Counted from the stretch's first letter, positions 36,073 through 48,403 are shown. The stretch is DNA of 64,000 nt from Hirsutella rhossiliensis (GCF_020360975.1 NW_025408667.1:8184001-8248000), one strand, 5' to 3'. Notes: generated from the sequence alone by a model not told the origin. Program-made: numbers and translations.

Positions 36073-38639
36073 TATTTCAATACTCAGTCGATAATTGGCC
36101 AAATTGCGCCACTGACCGGGACCCCTACAGCGCCATCGTCCAGGGGTCTGAGGGCCTTGAACACCGCTAATTCCCACACAAACACAAATCGCTTTCCCCA
36201 CCATTTTGCACCAACGCGTCGGACGAGTCAGTTGTCGAACTATGGATACTGCAAGTACGTTATCCTTCTTCGATGCTGAATCTATTTTGTCGGACTCTAC
36301 GACATCAAGATCTCGCAATACAAGAGGCAAAGCGGCTATCGCAACGTGGAAGCATGCTCGCGTTGCAGCAGAGGGGGAGGAAGAGTTTAAGGGCCGAAAT
36401 CGCCTTCTCTATTGCAGTCATTGTCCCCAGACAAACCCGTACAGAACTTCAGTTACCACTAACTTTCGAAAACATCTGGAGGGAAAGCACGATATTCGAG
36501 TCGTGGAAGATTTGACTCCTCTTCAATCGTCCATCTTTGAGGGGTTTGAGCAACTCTACCAGCAAGCACGGGACTTGGGCCGCACAACGGAGATTGAGTC
36601 GGAGGTCTTCAAACGCTACCTGGACCAAGACAAGATAAACAAAGCCTTAGCTTTGCTGATCGTCGCACGAAACCTTCCTTATCGAATTGTCGAATCCCGC
36701 GAATTTCACCTCTTCATTTCGACCTTGAACCCGGTCGCGAAGGACTATCTCCCTTCCGCCCACTCGACTATTCCACGAATTATCGACAATCATTTCCAGT
36801 CGGCCAAGGATATCGTGCGAATGAAGCTCCAGTCAGCAAAATCCAAGGTTCACCTCTCGCTTGACATTTGGACGTCCCCCAATCGGCTCCTTCTTCTCGG
36901 AGTTTGCTCCCACTTTGTTGACCACGCACAAGAAGCACGACGGAAAGCTCTCCTTGCACTTCGGCCTGTGGCGAACCATTCCGGGGAGGAGCAATTCGTT
37001 ACACTTCTTCCCATCTTGCGGGACTTTGGTATTCTGCGACGCCTTGAAGCATCGTTGGGGATAATTCGAGCACGAATGACACCTCTGCCGGGCAGTGAGC
37101 ACGTATCTCAAGGAAGAGGGCGTCAAATGGGATCCTGAAGTTCACCGCCTCCGATGCCTAGGCCACGTTATCAACTTGGCAGTTCAAGCTTTCCTGTTCC
37201 AGAATTCTATTGACTTGAAAGAGGGCGAAATATGCGAAGACGCAGATGACCTGGCAAAGTTCAAAGGCAGCGCACCGAATTTCGCCGCCTTGGACCACTT
37301 GGTAAGCTCCACAACCTGGTTGTCAACATCCGGAGTTCATCAGGACGCAGTGGAGAGTTTATGGAACTCGCTGAGAGGGGCATTCCACTTGACAATCGTA
37401 CGAGGTGGAATAGCTGGTATCAAATGCTGCATGTTGCCACTCAGCAGGAAACTGCCAGCGCTCTGGACACCTACACCAAGAATCATTTCGAAGATCTTTC
37501 TGCAGATTTTCTATTGCCGGAAGATTGGGCCCGGCTCCGAATAATTGAGAAGATCCTTCAACCGTTCGCCCGAGCGACATTAGCAACACAAGGGGATCAT
37601 GCGACCCTGGACAAAGTGCTCTTCACGATGGACGTCTTGATCCGATGCTTTGATGAAGCCCTGGTACCATGCCTTCCATTCCTCTGATCTCCTTGTGCAA
37701 GCGCTGAGATGGTGCAATAGGTCTCGTACAAATCAGACACCGAGCTGTCCTTTAGGATCAAACGAGGGTGGGAAGTCTTTGACAAATATTATAGCAAGAC
37801 AGAAGCATCGCCCTATTATGCAGCTGCCTTGATCCTTCATCCCAGCTATCGCACAACATACATCCAGGCAAATTGAAGAAGAAGTGGCAAAACCTGCGTT
37901 CAAACAGGTCAAAGACCTTTGGCTCACATACCGAGACACTGTGGATGGCGCCTCTCGCAACATTTACTAGATGACGATGATGACGAGGACCTTGACGCGT
38001 TTGATCGCATTTCAAGGAACCTGCAGAATTGCACTCGACCGTCAAGCCAGGACGAGTACGAAGATTACATTTCATGTGATCCGTACGACATTACGCCGAC
38101 GACGGCCTTGTCATGGTGGCTTCAAGAGCAACAGAGAAAACGATGGCACAAGCTATCACAAATGGCCATAGACATCCTATCAATGCCGGCGATGAGTGAT
38201 GAACCTGAGCGGGTGTTCTCAGGGGCGCGTCGCACAATCTCATGGAAAGAGCCCAATTGGACGCGAAACAAGTCGAAAAGGGAGAATGCTTAAAGCATTG
38301 GCTCAAGAACGATATCTTGCAAGGGGCCGAGGGTGGTGGCGGGTCCCCAGATTTTGGGTAAAATCCTGGCTCAACTTCTACGCCTGTTTCCTGCAAAGGA
38401 GCAAATTTCTGCTTGGCATCCCCTTAACCGGTCGTCTGTCATTACGTTCACGTTAACTGTTCCTTGATTTTTCATTGATTCATGTCGTGTTTGGCACGTT
38501 TTGCCGAGACCATATAGGTGAGCTGTTGCGGGATGCGCACGGACCAAGAATGGAAAGGTGTATTGCAATACTTGCAATAAATGTGGGGCGATACTCCAGT
38601 ATGGATTGCACACCTTTCCATATATGGAAAACCACCCTG
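35993..38639 (+). mobile_element. hAT DNA transposon, 2,647 bp, inserted in GGPP synthase
   Basis: Left end CAGGGTGGTTTTCCATA; right end TATGGAAAACCACCCTG, its exact reverse complement over 17 bp. It is flanked by a perfect 8 bp direct duplication GTCCCAAC (35,985-35,992 and 38,640-38,647), as hAT elements make. Subterminal regions are rich in CCATAC/TATGG motifs, which commonly bind hAT transposase. The internal gene has a BED zinc finger, a DDE-type catalytic core and a hATC dimerisation domain but is frame-shifted (separate entry). The sequence is not RIP-like. Confidence 0.93.
36242..38370 (+). pseudogene. hAT transposase, frame-shifted
   Basis: Homology runs in order across at least four frame changes. 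It includes a BED-type zinc finger (CSHCPQTN..FRKHLEGKH) near residue 75, the first catalytic region HLSLDIWTSPN, a second Asp block IVGDNSSTND, and CLGHVINLAVQAFL. Then come DNRTRWNSWY, a YYAAALILHPSYR block, and the hATC domain with WWLQEQ, SMPAMSDEPERVFSGARR near 38,120-38,240. Frame breaks occur at about 37,045, 37,090, 37,330, 37,690-37,780 and 38,255; simple introns do not explain all of them. The element probably cannot move by itself. Confidence 0.8.
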
Positions 38640-39862
38640 GTCCCAACCAACATCCCCCGTCTACTCGCAGAAGCTATCAACCACGGAGAAAGCCTGTTGG
38701 ACAAGCCAAGGACCACTCGTGGACTCGGTGTCATGTACTGAGCACGAAGAAGTATGTCGGCCTTCGTATTCAACCCCATATTTTGGCGAGACTGAAACAT
38801 TCCGTCGGTTCTAATAAGGGACATGCTCGCAGATAATCCGCGCTCCACTCAACTATCTTCTTGATCTGCCTGGCAAAGATGTTAGGGGCAAGATGATGTC
38901 AGCTTTCAACCAGTGGCTTCAGATTCCCGACGATAAGCTGGATGTCATCAAGCGCATCGTCACACTGCTTCATAATGCATCCCTCTTGTGTGTAGGCATC
39001 GGAAGGCATCTATCTGCAATTGCTGACTGCCGTCTCTAGAATTGACGACATTCAAGATTCCTCTAAGCTCCGTCGCGGGCTGCCAGTCTCTCACAGCATC
39101 TTCGGAATCGCTCAAACAATCAACGCTGCCAACTATGCATTCTTTCTGGTTCAACAGGAGCTTCCCAAGTTGGGAGACCCGCGAGCGTACGAAGTATTCA
39201 CCGAGGAGCTACTGAACCTACATCGCGGACAAGGTATGGACATTTATTGGAGAGATGCCTCCATTTGTCCCACCGAACAAGAGTACTTCACAATGGTCTC
39301 CAATAAGACGGGGGGGCTGTTTAGGCTGGCAGTGAGGCTGATGCAATTGGCGAGTAAATCCAACCGGTGAGTACTTTCAGAACGGCGACAACGGGAGGGA
39401 AAGCGCTGACGTCTCTGCATTCTTGCCAGGGACTATGTTCCCCTAGTCAACGTGCTGGGGGTCATTTTCCAGATCCGGGATGACTACTTTAACCTCCAGA
39501 GCGACGCGTACATTAAGAATAAGGGATTTGGCGAAGACCTTACTGAGGGGAAATTCTCGTTCCCCATTATCCACAGCATCCGCTCGAATCCTGCAAACAT
39601 CCAGCTCTCCAGCATCTTGAAGCAGCGAACAACGGACCCCGATGTTAAGCTGTTTGCAGTTGAGTACATTGAGTCGACTGGCTCGTTTGATCATTGCCGG
39701 CGAAAGCTTGCGGAACTGACTGCCGAGGCCAGAGCACTGGTGGAAAGCATGGGCGACAGTTCCGATGAACATGTCAAGGTCATTGACCACATCTTGGGAA
39801 TGCTTGGACTTGAGGGATGTGGGCTACCGCAACAGAGAACTGGTGCATCGCAAGGCAGCTAA
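38581..39862 (+). CDS. GGPP synthase, 5' end split off by hAT insertion
   Basis: Gene sequence proper resumes at 38,640; exons 38,640-38,751, 38,833-38,987, 39,040-39,366 and 39,430-39,862 splice in phase. Motifs: [17 protein letters not shown], first Asp-rich motif [37 protein letters not shown], and second Asp-rich motif DDYFNLQSD, then [12 protein letters not shown]. All are standard for a class-I trans-GGPP synthase supplying the C20 chain. Counting the stranded ATG at 35,983 the ancestral protein would be about 342 aa. An in-frame ATG at 38,581, inside the transposon end, opens the same frame and would replace the first codon by 20 transposon-derived residues (361 aa). The catalytic body is intact, but whether it is expressed is uncertain. 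Confidence 0.88.
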
Positions 39863-41058
39863 TCTGACAGTGCATTTAAACATGTATTTGCAGAACCTGG
39901 GGACAGTCTATGGGCAGAAGATTTCGTGCTTGTACTTAATTATGAACTCAACTACACGAAGGGTTCATCTCTTTCACAGGCAAATAATAGCATTGCTGCC
40001 CTCTAGCCATCTTAGGAGAGATTTCACGAGGGCGTGTTCCTCAACCTTCGGAAGACGCTGCACGTGATACCATACAGTCTTGAGCATGCTAACCATCGGC
40101 CTATCGGCGTGAGATCTTAGAATCTGACGTCTGGTCGGCCTGGTATGTCCATTTAAGACGAAGTGTTATGTTCTACAACAGAAAGACAGCTCGGAGAAAA
40201 CAGCAAATTCCAGTTCGCTATATGCATACCCTTTGAAAGGCCCCTGGCCCCCTGCTAGGACTTCCCTCCAACGCTTTGCGCTCGCTCAAGTGCCACCCTT
40301 CGCCGCCGCGGTGGCGCTCAGTCGTATCACGTAGCTATCGTTTGTCACAAGGAGAGGGCGTTAACCCGCAAAGTCTGAAGCAAGTGGGACAAACAGCAGC
40401 ACTCAGGCGCTGTATCGTGTTATACAAACAGAGCGATACTGACCGGTAAGGTCAGCGGGTCTGTGGAGCGCGTCGCCATCATTCCTTCGCCTCAGAGCAA
40501 ACCTTGGATGACATTAACAACACCGGCACGCAGGGTGGATCATTTGCCAAGAAGGATACTTCCAAAGATCTAGTCTCTGGGAAACGCGCCGAACCCATAA
40601 ATAGTTACCAGCAATCGGGACACGGCGTTGTACCAAGAGATGTCGCGCCACCCTGGGCCCGGCTACAACCGTAGCGAGTAACCCAATCGGCCCATTTGCG
40701 ATGGTAAAGGACAAATCCCCTCTATGCTTTCCCGAACATTTCCCCTGTCTGCCAAGGTGCCATGTAACCTGACAACATCGCCGTGGAGCACAAACGGAAA
40801 TTGTTGTAGTGGCTGATGTCGGCAACTTTGAGTCTGCTCCGCACAGCCTTGAATCCCCTGTCGTGTCGAGATGAGAGGCCGCGGCTCTCATGCTCGTATG
40901 ACTGCACGGTGTAAATCAAGTAATGCTCAAAGTGCCGTAAGCTTTGCACGATGCCTGGCTCTTTCTCACCTCCCCAAAGGCTGGGTATATAGACAGCTAA
41001 AGGCGATTGCGGGTTCTGGTAGCATCAAGCTTCAACTTGTACACATAGACGGACGGCA
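39863..41058. promoter_or_regulatory. Upstream region of the PKS gene
   Basis: 1.2 kb between the GGPP synthase stop and the PKS start, both on the plus strand. Contains the GGPP synthase 3' end and the PKS promoter. A minus-strand open frame (40,514-40,891) shows no homology I recognise. Confidence 0.5.
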
Positions 41059-44000
41059 TTGCCTTCAAGCTTCTCTCCGAATACTCGCAACATGTTGGCC
41101 GAGATCATGCCCGCAGAGTTGCCGTCCTTGCTTATCTGCGGCTCGATAATACCAAATCCTGACGATGCCTACCTGTCTCGCCTACGCTCAAGTCTCATCC
41201 ACAACCCGCACCTGGCAGACTTAAGGGATGGAGTCGCAGAACTCCCCCATCTCTGGTCGTTGCTTGTCGCGAAAGAACCTTCTCTTCAGCATGTCGATGC
41301 AGCGCCGTTGCTTCAAAACTTAGCTGAATGGCTCACATGTGGCAACTCTTGCGCTATGTCCACGGCTGGGCGAACATCGAGGAGCACGCTCCTAGCAGTG
41401 TTGACCGTCCTCGCACATATCACGGAATATACGACCTATTTGAACAATCACGACGGGGACGAGAACGACGAGCATGCACGCCGGGATGCACACAGCAGCA
41501 ACTTGGGAAACGTCCGCGATGGAGGCATTCAAGGACTCTGTGTCGGACTCCTCTCCGCTATTGCGCTCGCGTGCTCAAAAAATAGGACAGAGGTGGCCAA
41601 GCATGGTGCTATTGCTGTGAGGCTAGCCTTGTGCGTCGGAGCTTTTGTAGATCTCGACGAGATGGAGTCGCCAGAATCGACCATCTCCCTCAGTGCGCGC
41701 TGGCCGCGAGGTGAGGGAGATGAGTCGTTCAAAGCCGTGCTTGACAGCTACCCCCAGGTAAGAGCGCTCGAAAGCATGCGGAGACAATCGAGCATCCCAG
41801 ATGCTACACCTGGCTAACTTGCGACCAGGCCTACATGGGCGTCCGGATGGACATCTGTAGCGCAACCATCACAGCCCCCAAAGGGGCAGCGACGCCTTTG
41901 ATGAGACATCTCGAAGAGAAGGGTGCTGTGGCCAAGAAAATAGGCCTGCAAGGCCGCTTTCATCACCAGGGACACCACGCTGCGTTCCGGAAGTTGGTCG
42001 ATCTCTGTGCCACCCTGCCCATGCTCCAGTTTCCTCAGCAAAATCGGCCCCTGGTGCCCTTGAGGCGGAATGACGATGGACGTGTGGTGACGGACGAGGT
42101 GCCGCTCCACGAGATGGCTCTGCAGTGCATCCTAGTCGAGCAGGCTGACTGGTATACCACAATGACGAAGTCGGTGGCAGCCATGGCCCAGGGAGCTACG
42201 GCTTCACGTGTTGAGATCAAAGCAAGAGTGCTGGTCTTGGGCCCGGTTGACTGCATTCCCCGATCTGCCCTGGCCCTTTGCCCTCTACAAGTCGTTCGCC
42301 CCTTGCCAATCGAAGGTTCAAACCACGGATATCCTGATGACTCCATTGCCATAATCGGGGCATCGTGTCGGTTCCCTGGCTCGGAGACCCTGCAAGAGTT
42401 CTGGGACACGATCAGAGACAGGAAGACGGGTAGTTCTCTGGCGGCCGCGGGCTCCTTTGACTTTACCTTCTTCCGCAAATCCCCTCGCGAAGCCGAGTAC
42501 ATGGATCCGCAGCACCGGCTCGCTCTTCATCTCGCCTACGAGGCACTGGAATCAGGGGGGCATTTTAACCCGTCGTCGTCGGCGACGGACAACGTAGGTT
42601 GCTATCTCGGTATGTCGTCGTGTGACTACGAGGACAACGTCAATGCCCAAGCCGCAACCGCGTTCTCCTTCACCGGCACAGCGCGTGCCTTTGCGAGCGG
42701 CCGGATCAGCCACTTCTTCGGCCTCACCGGCCCGTCTATGCTGGTAGATACGGCATGTTCGTCTTCTGCAGTGGCAATCCACACAGCATGCAAAGCCATC
42801 CAGTCGGGAGAGTGCTCTATGGCACTGGCTGGAGGCGTCAATCTGACGACCGCGCAGTCTCGGTCGCATCAAAACCTGGCCGCGGCATCGTTCTTAAGCC
42901 CAACAGGCCAGTGCCGGCCCTTTGACGCGGGCGCAAACGGATACTGTCGCGGCGAAGGCGGAGGCTTTGTTCTACTCAAGAAGCTCTCGTCGGCAGTGGC
43001 AGACAACGACTGCATCCTCGGTGTCCTGGCGGCGTCGGCCATCAACAACAACAAAGGAAGTCGCTCCATCACGCTGCCGTCGTCGGAATCACAAAGCCAT
43101 CTATACCGGTGCGTGCTCCAGAAGGCCGGGATGGGCCCGCTCCATGTGTCGTACGTCGAGGCACACGGCACCGGCACCAAAAAGGGCGATCCCGTCGAGT
43201 CCCAGAGCATTCGACAAGTTTTTGGAGGCCGAATTCGATTGGGATCGCCGCCTCTCCGCTTCGGCTCTGTAAAGGGGAACGTGGGTCATGGCGAGGCAGC
43301 GTCGGGTCTGGCGGCTGTCGTCAAGGTTCTCTTAATGCTACAGCATCGCCTGATTCCGCCCCAGGCCAATTTCTCGGTTCTAAACCCGGCCATACCTTCG
43401 CTGGATGAGGCCAACATGGAAATCCCCACACGTCTTGGGCCTTGGAAAGAGTCCTTTCGAGCGGCATTGGTCAACAACTACGGTGCTTCGGGGACCAACG
43501 CAGCCATGATTGTTTGTCAGGCTCCGCCAGCACCATCCGAGCGGACATTGTTGACGGAAAAGCCTCCCCAGTACCCAATCCTCATTTCTGCTCACTCCGC
43601 CGCCAGCCTGCGCCTATACTGCCGCACACTCTTACACTTCATCGAGACTCGGCATGGTGCCCTCGGCGATGCCTTGCCCCCGAGTGTTGCCTTCTGCCTA
43701 GCCCAACGCCAGAACCACACTCTCTGTTACCGCACCGTGTTCTCGGCCAGCTCGATTAGCGAACTGAAGAGCCAGCTCTCGTTGCAGGCTCAAGACGACC
43801 AATTCAAGTCACAGAGGCCACAAGGCACTCCAAAACCCGTCGTGCTCGTTTTCGCGGGCCAGACGGGCCGGCAGGTTCGTCTTAGCCATGTTGCCTACCT
43901 CAACTCCATCTTGCTGCAGCGTCACCTGGATCGATGCGACCGCACCTTGCAGACATTGAGTCTTCAAAGTCTGTTTCCTCGCATATTTGACTCGGAGCCT

Positions 44001-47000
44001 ATCGACGACCTAGCTGACCTGCACTGCATGATGTTCTCACTGCAATACGCAGTCGCCCATTCGTGGATCGACGCGGGTCTGGAGATCAAGGCCGTGGTCG
44101 GCCACAGCCTCGGTCAGCTGACGGCTCTCTGTGTGAGCGGTGTGCTCAGCCTGCGTGACGCCTTGAAGATGATTTCTGGCCGAGCGTCACTGATTCAGGG
44201 CAAATGGGGCCCGGAACGAGGCTCTATGCTCAGCGTGGATGCGGATGCTGCAATCCTGCAGGCCGTTGCGCAGTCGCTGCCCCGGAGTGATAGAGTTGAG
44301 GTTGCGTGCTACAATTCCTCGACGCACCATGTTGTGGCGGGGACGAGAGCGGCCGTCACCGCTTTCGAGGACGCCGCTCGCTCCAGAGACGTTCCTGTCA
44401 AACGGCTGGCTGTCACCCATGGGTTTCACTCGGAGATGGTTGACTGCATCATGCAAGAGTACCACCAGCTTATCAAAGGGCTCGTCCTGCATCGTCCCGG
44501 CATCCCCATCGAGCCCTGCTCGAAATCATTGGGGAGCTGGGACAGCATTACCCCCGAGCTGATTGCTCGACAATCCCGCGAGCCCGTCTACTTCGCTGAT
44601 GCCATAACCAGAATAGAGCAACGTCTGGGGCCCTGCGTATGGCTCGAGGCAGGGTCTGGGTCTACCGGCGTTACCATGGCCCGCCGCGCGCTCACCGGCC
44701 GCCCTGCCCCCGAACGCTCAGCCCATTCCTTTCACTCGGCCCGGCTTGACGACCCGGAGCCGGTGACTTCTCTCGCCGATGCGACGCTTGGTCTATGGCG
44801 CGAGGGGGTCCGGGTGCAATTCTGGCTGTACCATGCCTCCCAGAGATGCTGTTTCGTGCCGTTGGAGCTGCCTCCGTATCAATTTGAAAAGTCTCGACAG
44901 TGGCTATCTATCGTTGACAAAGTCAAGAATTCAGCGCTCGAAGGCGCGAACCAGCAGCAGTCAGCGCAGGAGGCTCCAAAGTTGGTCTCTCTGGATGGAA
45001 ATATGCAAGATCTCGATGCAGAGGTTATCGAGTTTTCCATCAACCAACAAAGCGAGGAATACACCACCTTTGTGCGAGGGAGAACCGTCTTCGGGCGTAT
45101 CCTGGCTCCCGCTTCGGTTTACATAGAATCGGCTGCTCGCGCTTTCAGCCTGCTTCCGATGCACGCGCCATCTGGCAGTGCTTCTTCTCTATCCGTGGAG
45201 GTGGGCGACGTGAAACTGCATGCACCATTCGGCCTAGACCTTCAGAAACGACTCCGCTTGACTTTGCGGAAACGAACAAGCTCGAGATGGTACTTTGTCG
45301 TGGAAAGCTACTCGCATAATGAAGACGAAGGCCAAAATTTCAAACTCCAGGCATCAGGAACCATTGGATGGCAGGAACAAAGTCGAACATGTCTTGGGCC
45401 TCGCCGGCCATTTCTTCGTGGCCTTTATCATCGGTGTGAGCAACTACGTGAGGATCGCAGCGCCTCGGTTGTGCAGGGCGCGTTTGTCAAGAAGGTCGTG
45501 GGCCGGGTGGCAAGCTACGCCGACAGCTACTTTGGAATTCGGTCCATCACATCAAAGGGTCTCGAGGCCGTGGGCGATGTCGCCGCGCCTGCCGTCGCAT
45601 CACAATGTGGTGCAGGGGCATTGCTCAGCCCGCCTGTCTTTGATAACTTCTTGCTTATGGCAGAACTCCATGCAAGCAGTCTGGGGGACTGTGTGGACGG
45701 TCGCACATATATCTGCAGCGGATTTGACGCCATTGTTCCCCAAGCTTGCCCTGGAGACCCGGCTTTATATCCCGAAGACCATTGGACAGTCCTTTCCTGC
45801 CTGGATCGCGAAGATGCCAAGACTGTTGTGAGCGACATCTTTGTGTTTATGGCAGGCCACAAGACACTCTCCCTAGCAATTTTGGGAGCCAGATTCGTAC
45901 AAGTTCCCCTCAGATCCCTACAGAGGGCGCTCGAAGGATTGAATGGAGTCGGCCAAGCCAAAGAAAGCCTGTTTTTGAAGACTTTGGACGAGAAGGCGCC
46001 GAAAGGCACATGGAGTGCCTCAACGGTCATGACGTCTGCCATCGATGGTGCTTTTGGCTCCCAGAATACTGAAAACACCCCCCAGAAACAGATAGGTGAC
46101 TTGCATGCTGATCTCCTCAGCGGGAATGTGCGTCGGAGCGGTTCTCTTTCCAGCATATCTCAGCTCACCCCGAGCGATGATGACAAGGACATGGACTCTT
46201 CCAGCGCTTCCTCCAAGCGAAGTCTGCTGCCAATTGGCTCGAATACGTCCAACGAGAAGCAAGCCACTGCTCTCTTCAGCCTTCTCAAGGATCATCTGGA
46301 CTGTTCCCAAGGAATCTCACCATCTACCCCCTTGGGGGCGGTCGGCCTGGACTCGTTGGTTGCCATACAGCTTCAGTCAGACATTGAAAACATCTATGGC
46401 AAGAGAACTAGCCTGACGAATCTTGACGAGAACACGACATTCTCAGACCTCTGTGAGATGGTTCTCTGTCAAAACCTAGCTGGCCAATTGGATTCCAGCC
46501 CGTCGTCAGTTATAGCCACAAAGAGCAAGCCAAACTCCAGGGCCCTCAGTGAGCACAACGGCGGCTTCAAACATGTCGTTGTCGCGACAGGAAGCCACGA
46601 TACCTCCAAAGAGCCAAGAGAATTTATCACTCAGGCAGCTCTGGAGTTCGGTCACCTCAAGCAGGAGACCAGCTTGTTTGCCAAAAAGACTGGATTCGCA
46701 GGATTTTTCTCGGGAGTGTATCAAAAGCAGATGTCCCTGGTGATTGCGTATATTTTGGAGGCTTTCAGCACTTTGGGATGTAACCTGGACACCCTGCGAG
46801 AAGGAGACTCGTTGCCTCCGATCTCTTGCACGCCAAAGCACGCAAGGCTGGTATCTCGGTTCCATGAGATGTTGGAACACACAGGCCTGATATCTCGCCC
46901 CGATTGTCAGCTCCTCTATTCTCGGACGGGAAAACCCATGTTTCAGTCCATACCTGCGGCGGATTTATACCGTGACATTCTGGATGAGTGTCCACGTTAC

Positions 47001-47774
47001 CGACCAGACCATCGGCTGCTTAACGCCACTGGCTCTCGCCTTGCGGACTGCCTGTCCGGTCGCCTGGACCCACTACAGCTACTTTTCCAAGACGAGGCCT
47101 CTGTTCAGCTGCTGGAAGACGTGTACATCAGCTCTCCCATGTTTGCGACGGGGAACGAGATATTGGGAGAGTTTGTCAGCCGACTAGTCTCGCATCGTCA
47201 GCGCCACGATGGCCACGAAAAGCTACGGATTCTGGAGATTGGGGCGGGCACGGGCGCGACAACTCGGCTCGTCCTAGACAAACTGCTGAAATCAAACGTT
47301 AACTTTACTTATACATTCACAGACGTTTCAGTCGCACTCATCGCTGGTGCTAGGAAGAAGCTCGAAGCTAGATACGGCCAGCAGAATATGCAATGCCATA
47401 TGGAGTTTGCCCCTCTCGACATAGAGCAGTCGCCTCCGCCAGGTATGGAGTATTATTACGACCTCATCATCTCGTCAAACTGCATCCACGCAACCCGGAG
47501 CCTGCGGCAATCTTGCGCCAACATCGAAACGCTCCTTCGGAGGGAAGGCGGTATGCTATGTCTTCTTGAGCTGACGCGGCCTCTCGGGTGGCTGGACTGC
47601 GTTTTTGGATTGCTTAACGGATGGTGGCGGTTCGACGATGACCGGAGACATGCGCTGGCGGCGGTGTCTCGGTGGGAGGCAAGCCTCCGGGATGCGGGAT
47701 TCTGTAGTGTAGATTGGACTGACGACGGCACGCAAGAATCGCAGCAATTCCGGTTGATTACAGCATGTCGCTAG
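41059..47774 (+). CDS. Non-reducing polyketide synthase (SAT-KS-AT-PT-ACP-CMeT)
   Basis: Two exons, 41,059-41,757 and 41,829-47,774, give 2,214 aa. SAT (about 20-370) has GLCVG with its Cys and [11 protein letters not shown] (about 395-800) has DTACSSS (Cys near 541), [12 protein letters not shown] and [12 protein letters not shown] (about 905-1,215) has VLVFAGQTG and GHSLGQL (Ser near 992). The product-template region (about 1,295-1,600) has [18 protein letters not shown] where His is usual, but keeps the second-fold Asp ([10 protein letters not shown]). One ACP has GLDSL near 1,740. The C-terminal C-methyltransferase has [15 protein letters not shown] near 2,032. There is no thioesterase or reductase domain. 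This matches PKSs that release a methylated triketide alpha-pyrone by lactonisation. It should make the pyrone that UbiA prenylates. Later in-frame Mets (41,092, 41,107) are possible starts. Confidence 0.92.
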
Positions 47775-47878
47775 AGACAGGCAATAAATCAAAAGAGTTT
47801 TACTTGGCAGGGAGGAACTACTCTAAGGCCCGAAGAGCTTACCCACTCTAGTTCCCAACTACCTCGCGCCGCGGAGTT

Positions 47879-48403
47879 GTGTTCGAGTCTTTTACTCTCT
47901 GTACTACTCTCTCTTCAGGGCCAACCCCTATCATAGCTCAACGGGACGGTCTTGCCGTTAAGGCGCAATGTCTATGGCGCCAAACCAAACGGAGGCGCCT
48001 TCTGAACGGTGTAAGCATATCTTCCTCATCAAATTCAGAGGCCCGATTAAAAGATAACGCCATCGCCTTACGACAGGCCACTATAGAGCGACGCACGGCG
48101 GATAGTGGCATACCCGATTCGTGGATCCCAATGGTCACGGAAAGGAGGGTTCCCTTCGCCCAGCAGGTCGCCCCCGAAGAAGTTCGCGACGTCATGCTGC
48201 GCACTGAGAACACCTCCCCTGGCTCCGACAGCATCACAGTAGAGATTTTCCGTTCTGCCTGGCATGCTATTGGAAGTCTCATTCATCAGCTCTATCAAGG
48301 CTGCCTCGCCATCGACCACCACACGAAGCCTTTAAGAGAGACATATAATAAACCACCAGCATTCGGTCTCTACAGTATCGTTGCCAGGCATAGCTATAAT
48401 TGA
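47879..48403 (+). pseudogene. LINE (Tad1-like) reverse transcriptase fragment
   Basis: The 174-codon frame includes APEEVRDVMLRTENTSPGSD followed by an IFRSAWHAIG..IHQLYQGCLAI block. This is the segment just before the reverse transcriptase core in fungal Tad1-like non-LTR elements, where a PGSDGIT motif is typical. The frame ends where the RT palm should begin, so this is a truncated copy. It starts about 104 bp after the PKS stop codon. Confidence 0.65.

Noticed and set aside
42035..42502. Several 100-150 codon minus-strand frames across the PKS
   Set aside because: High-GC third positions of the PKS leave long antisense frames; none has domain content.
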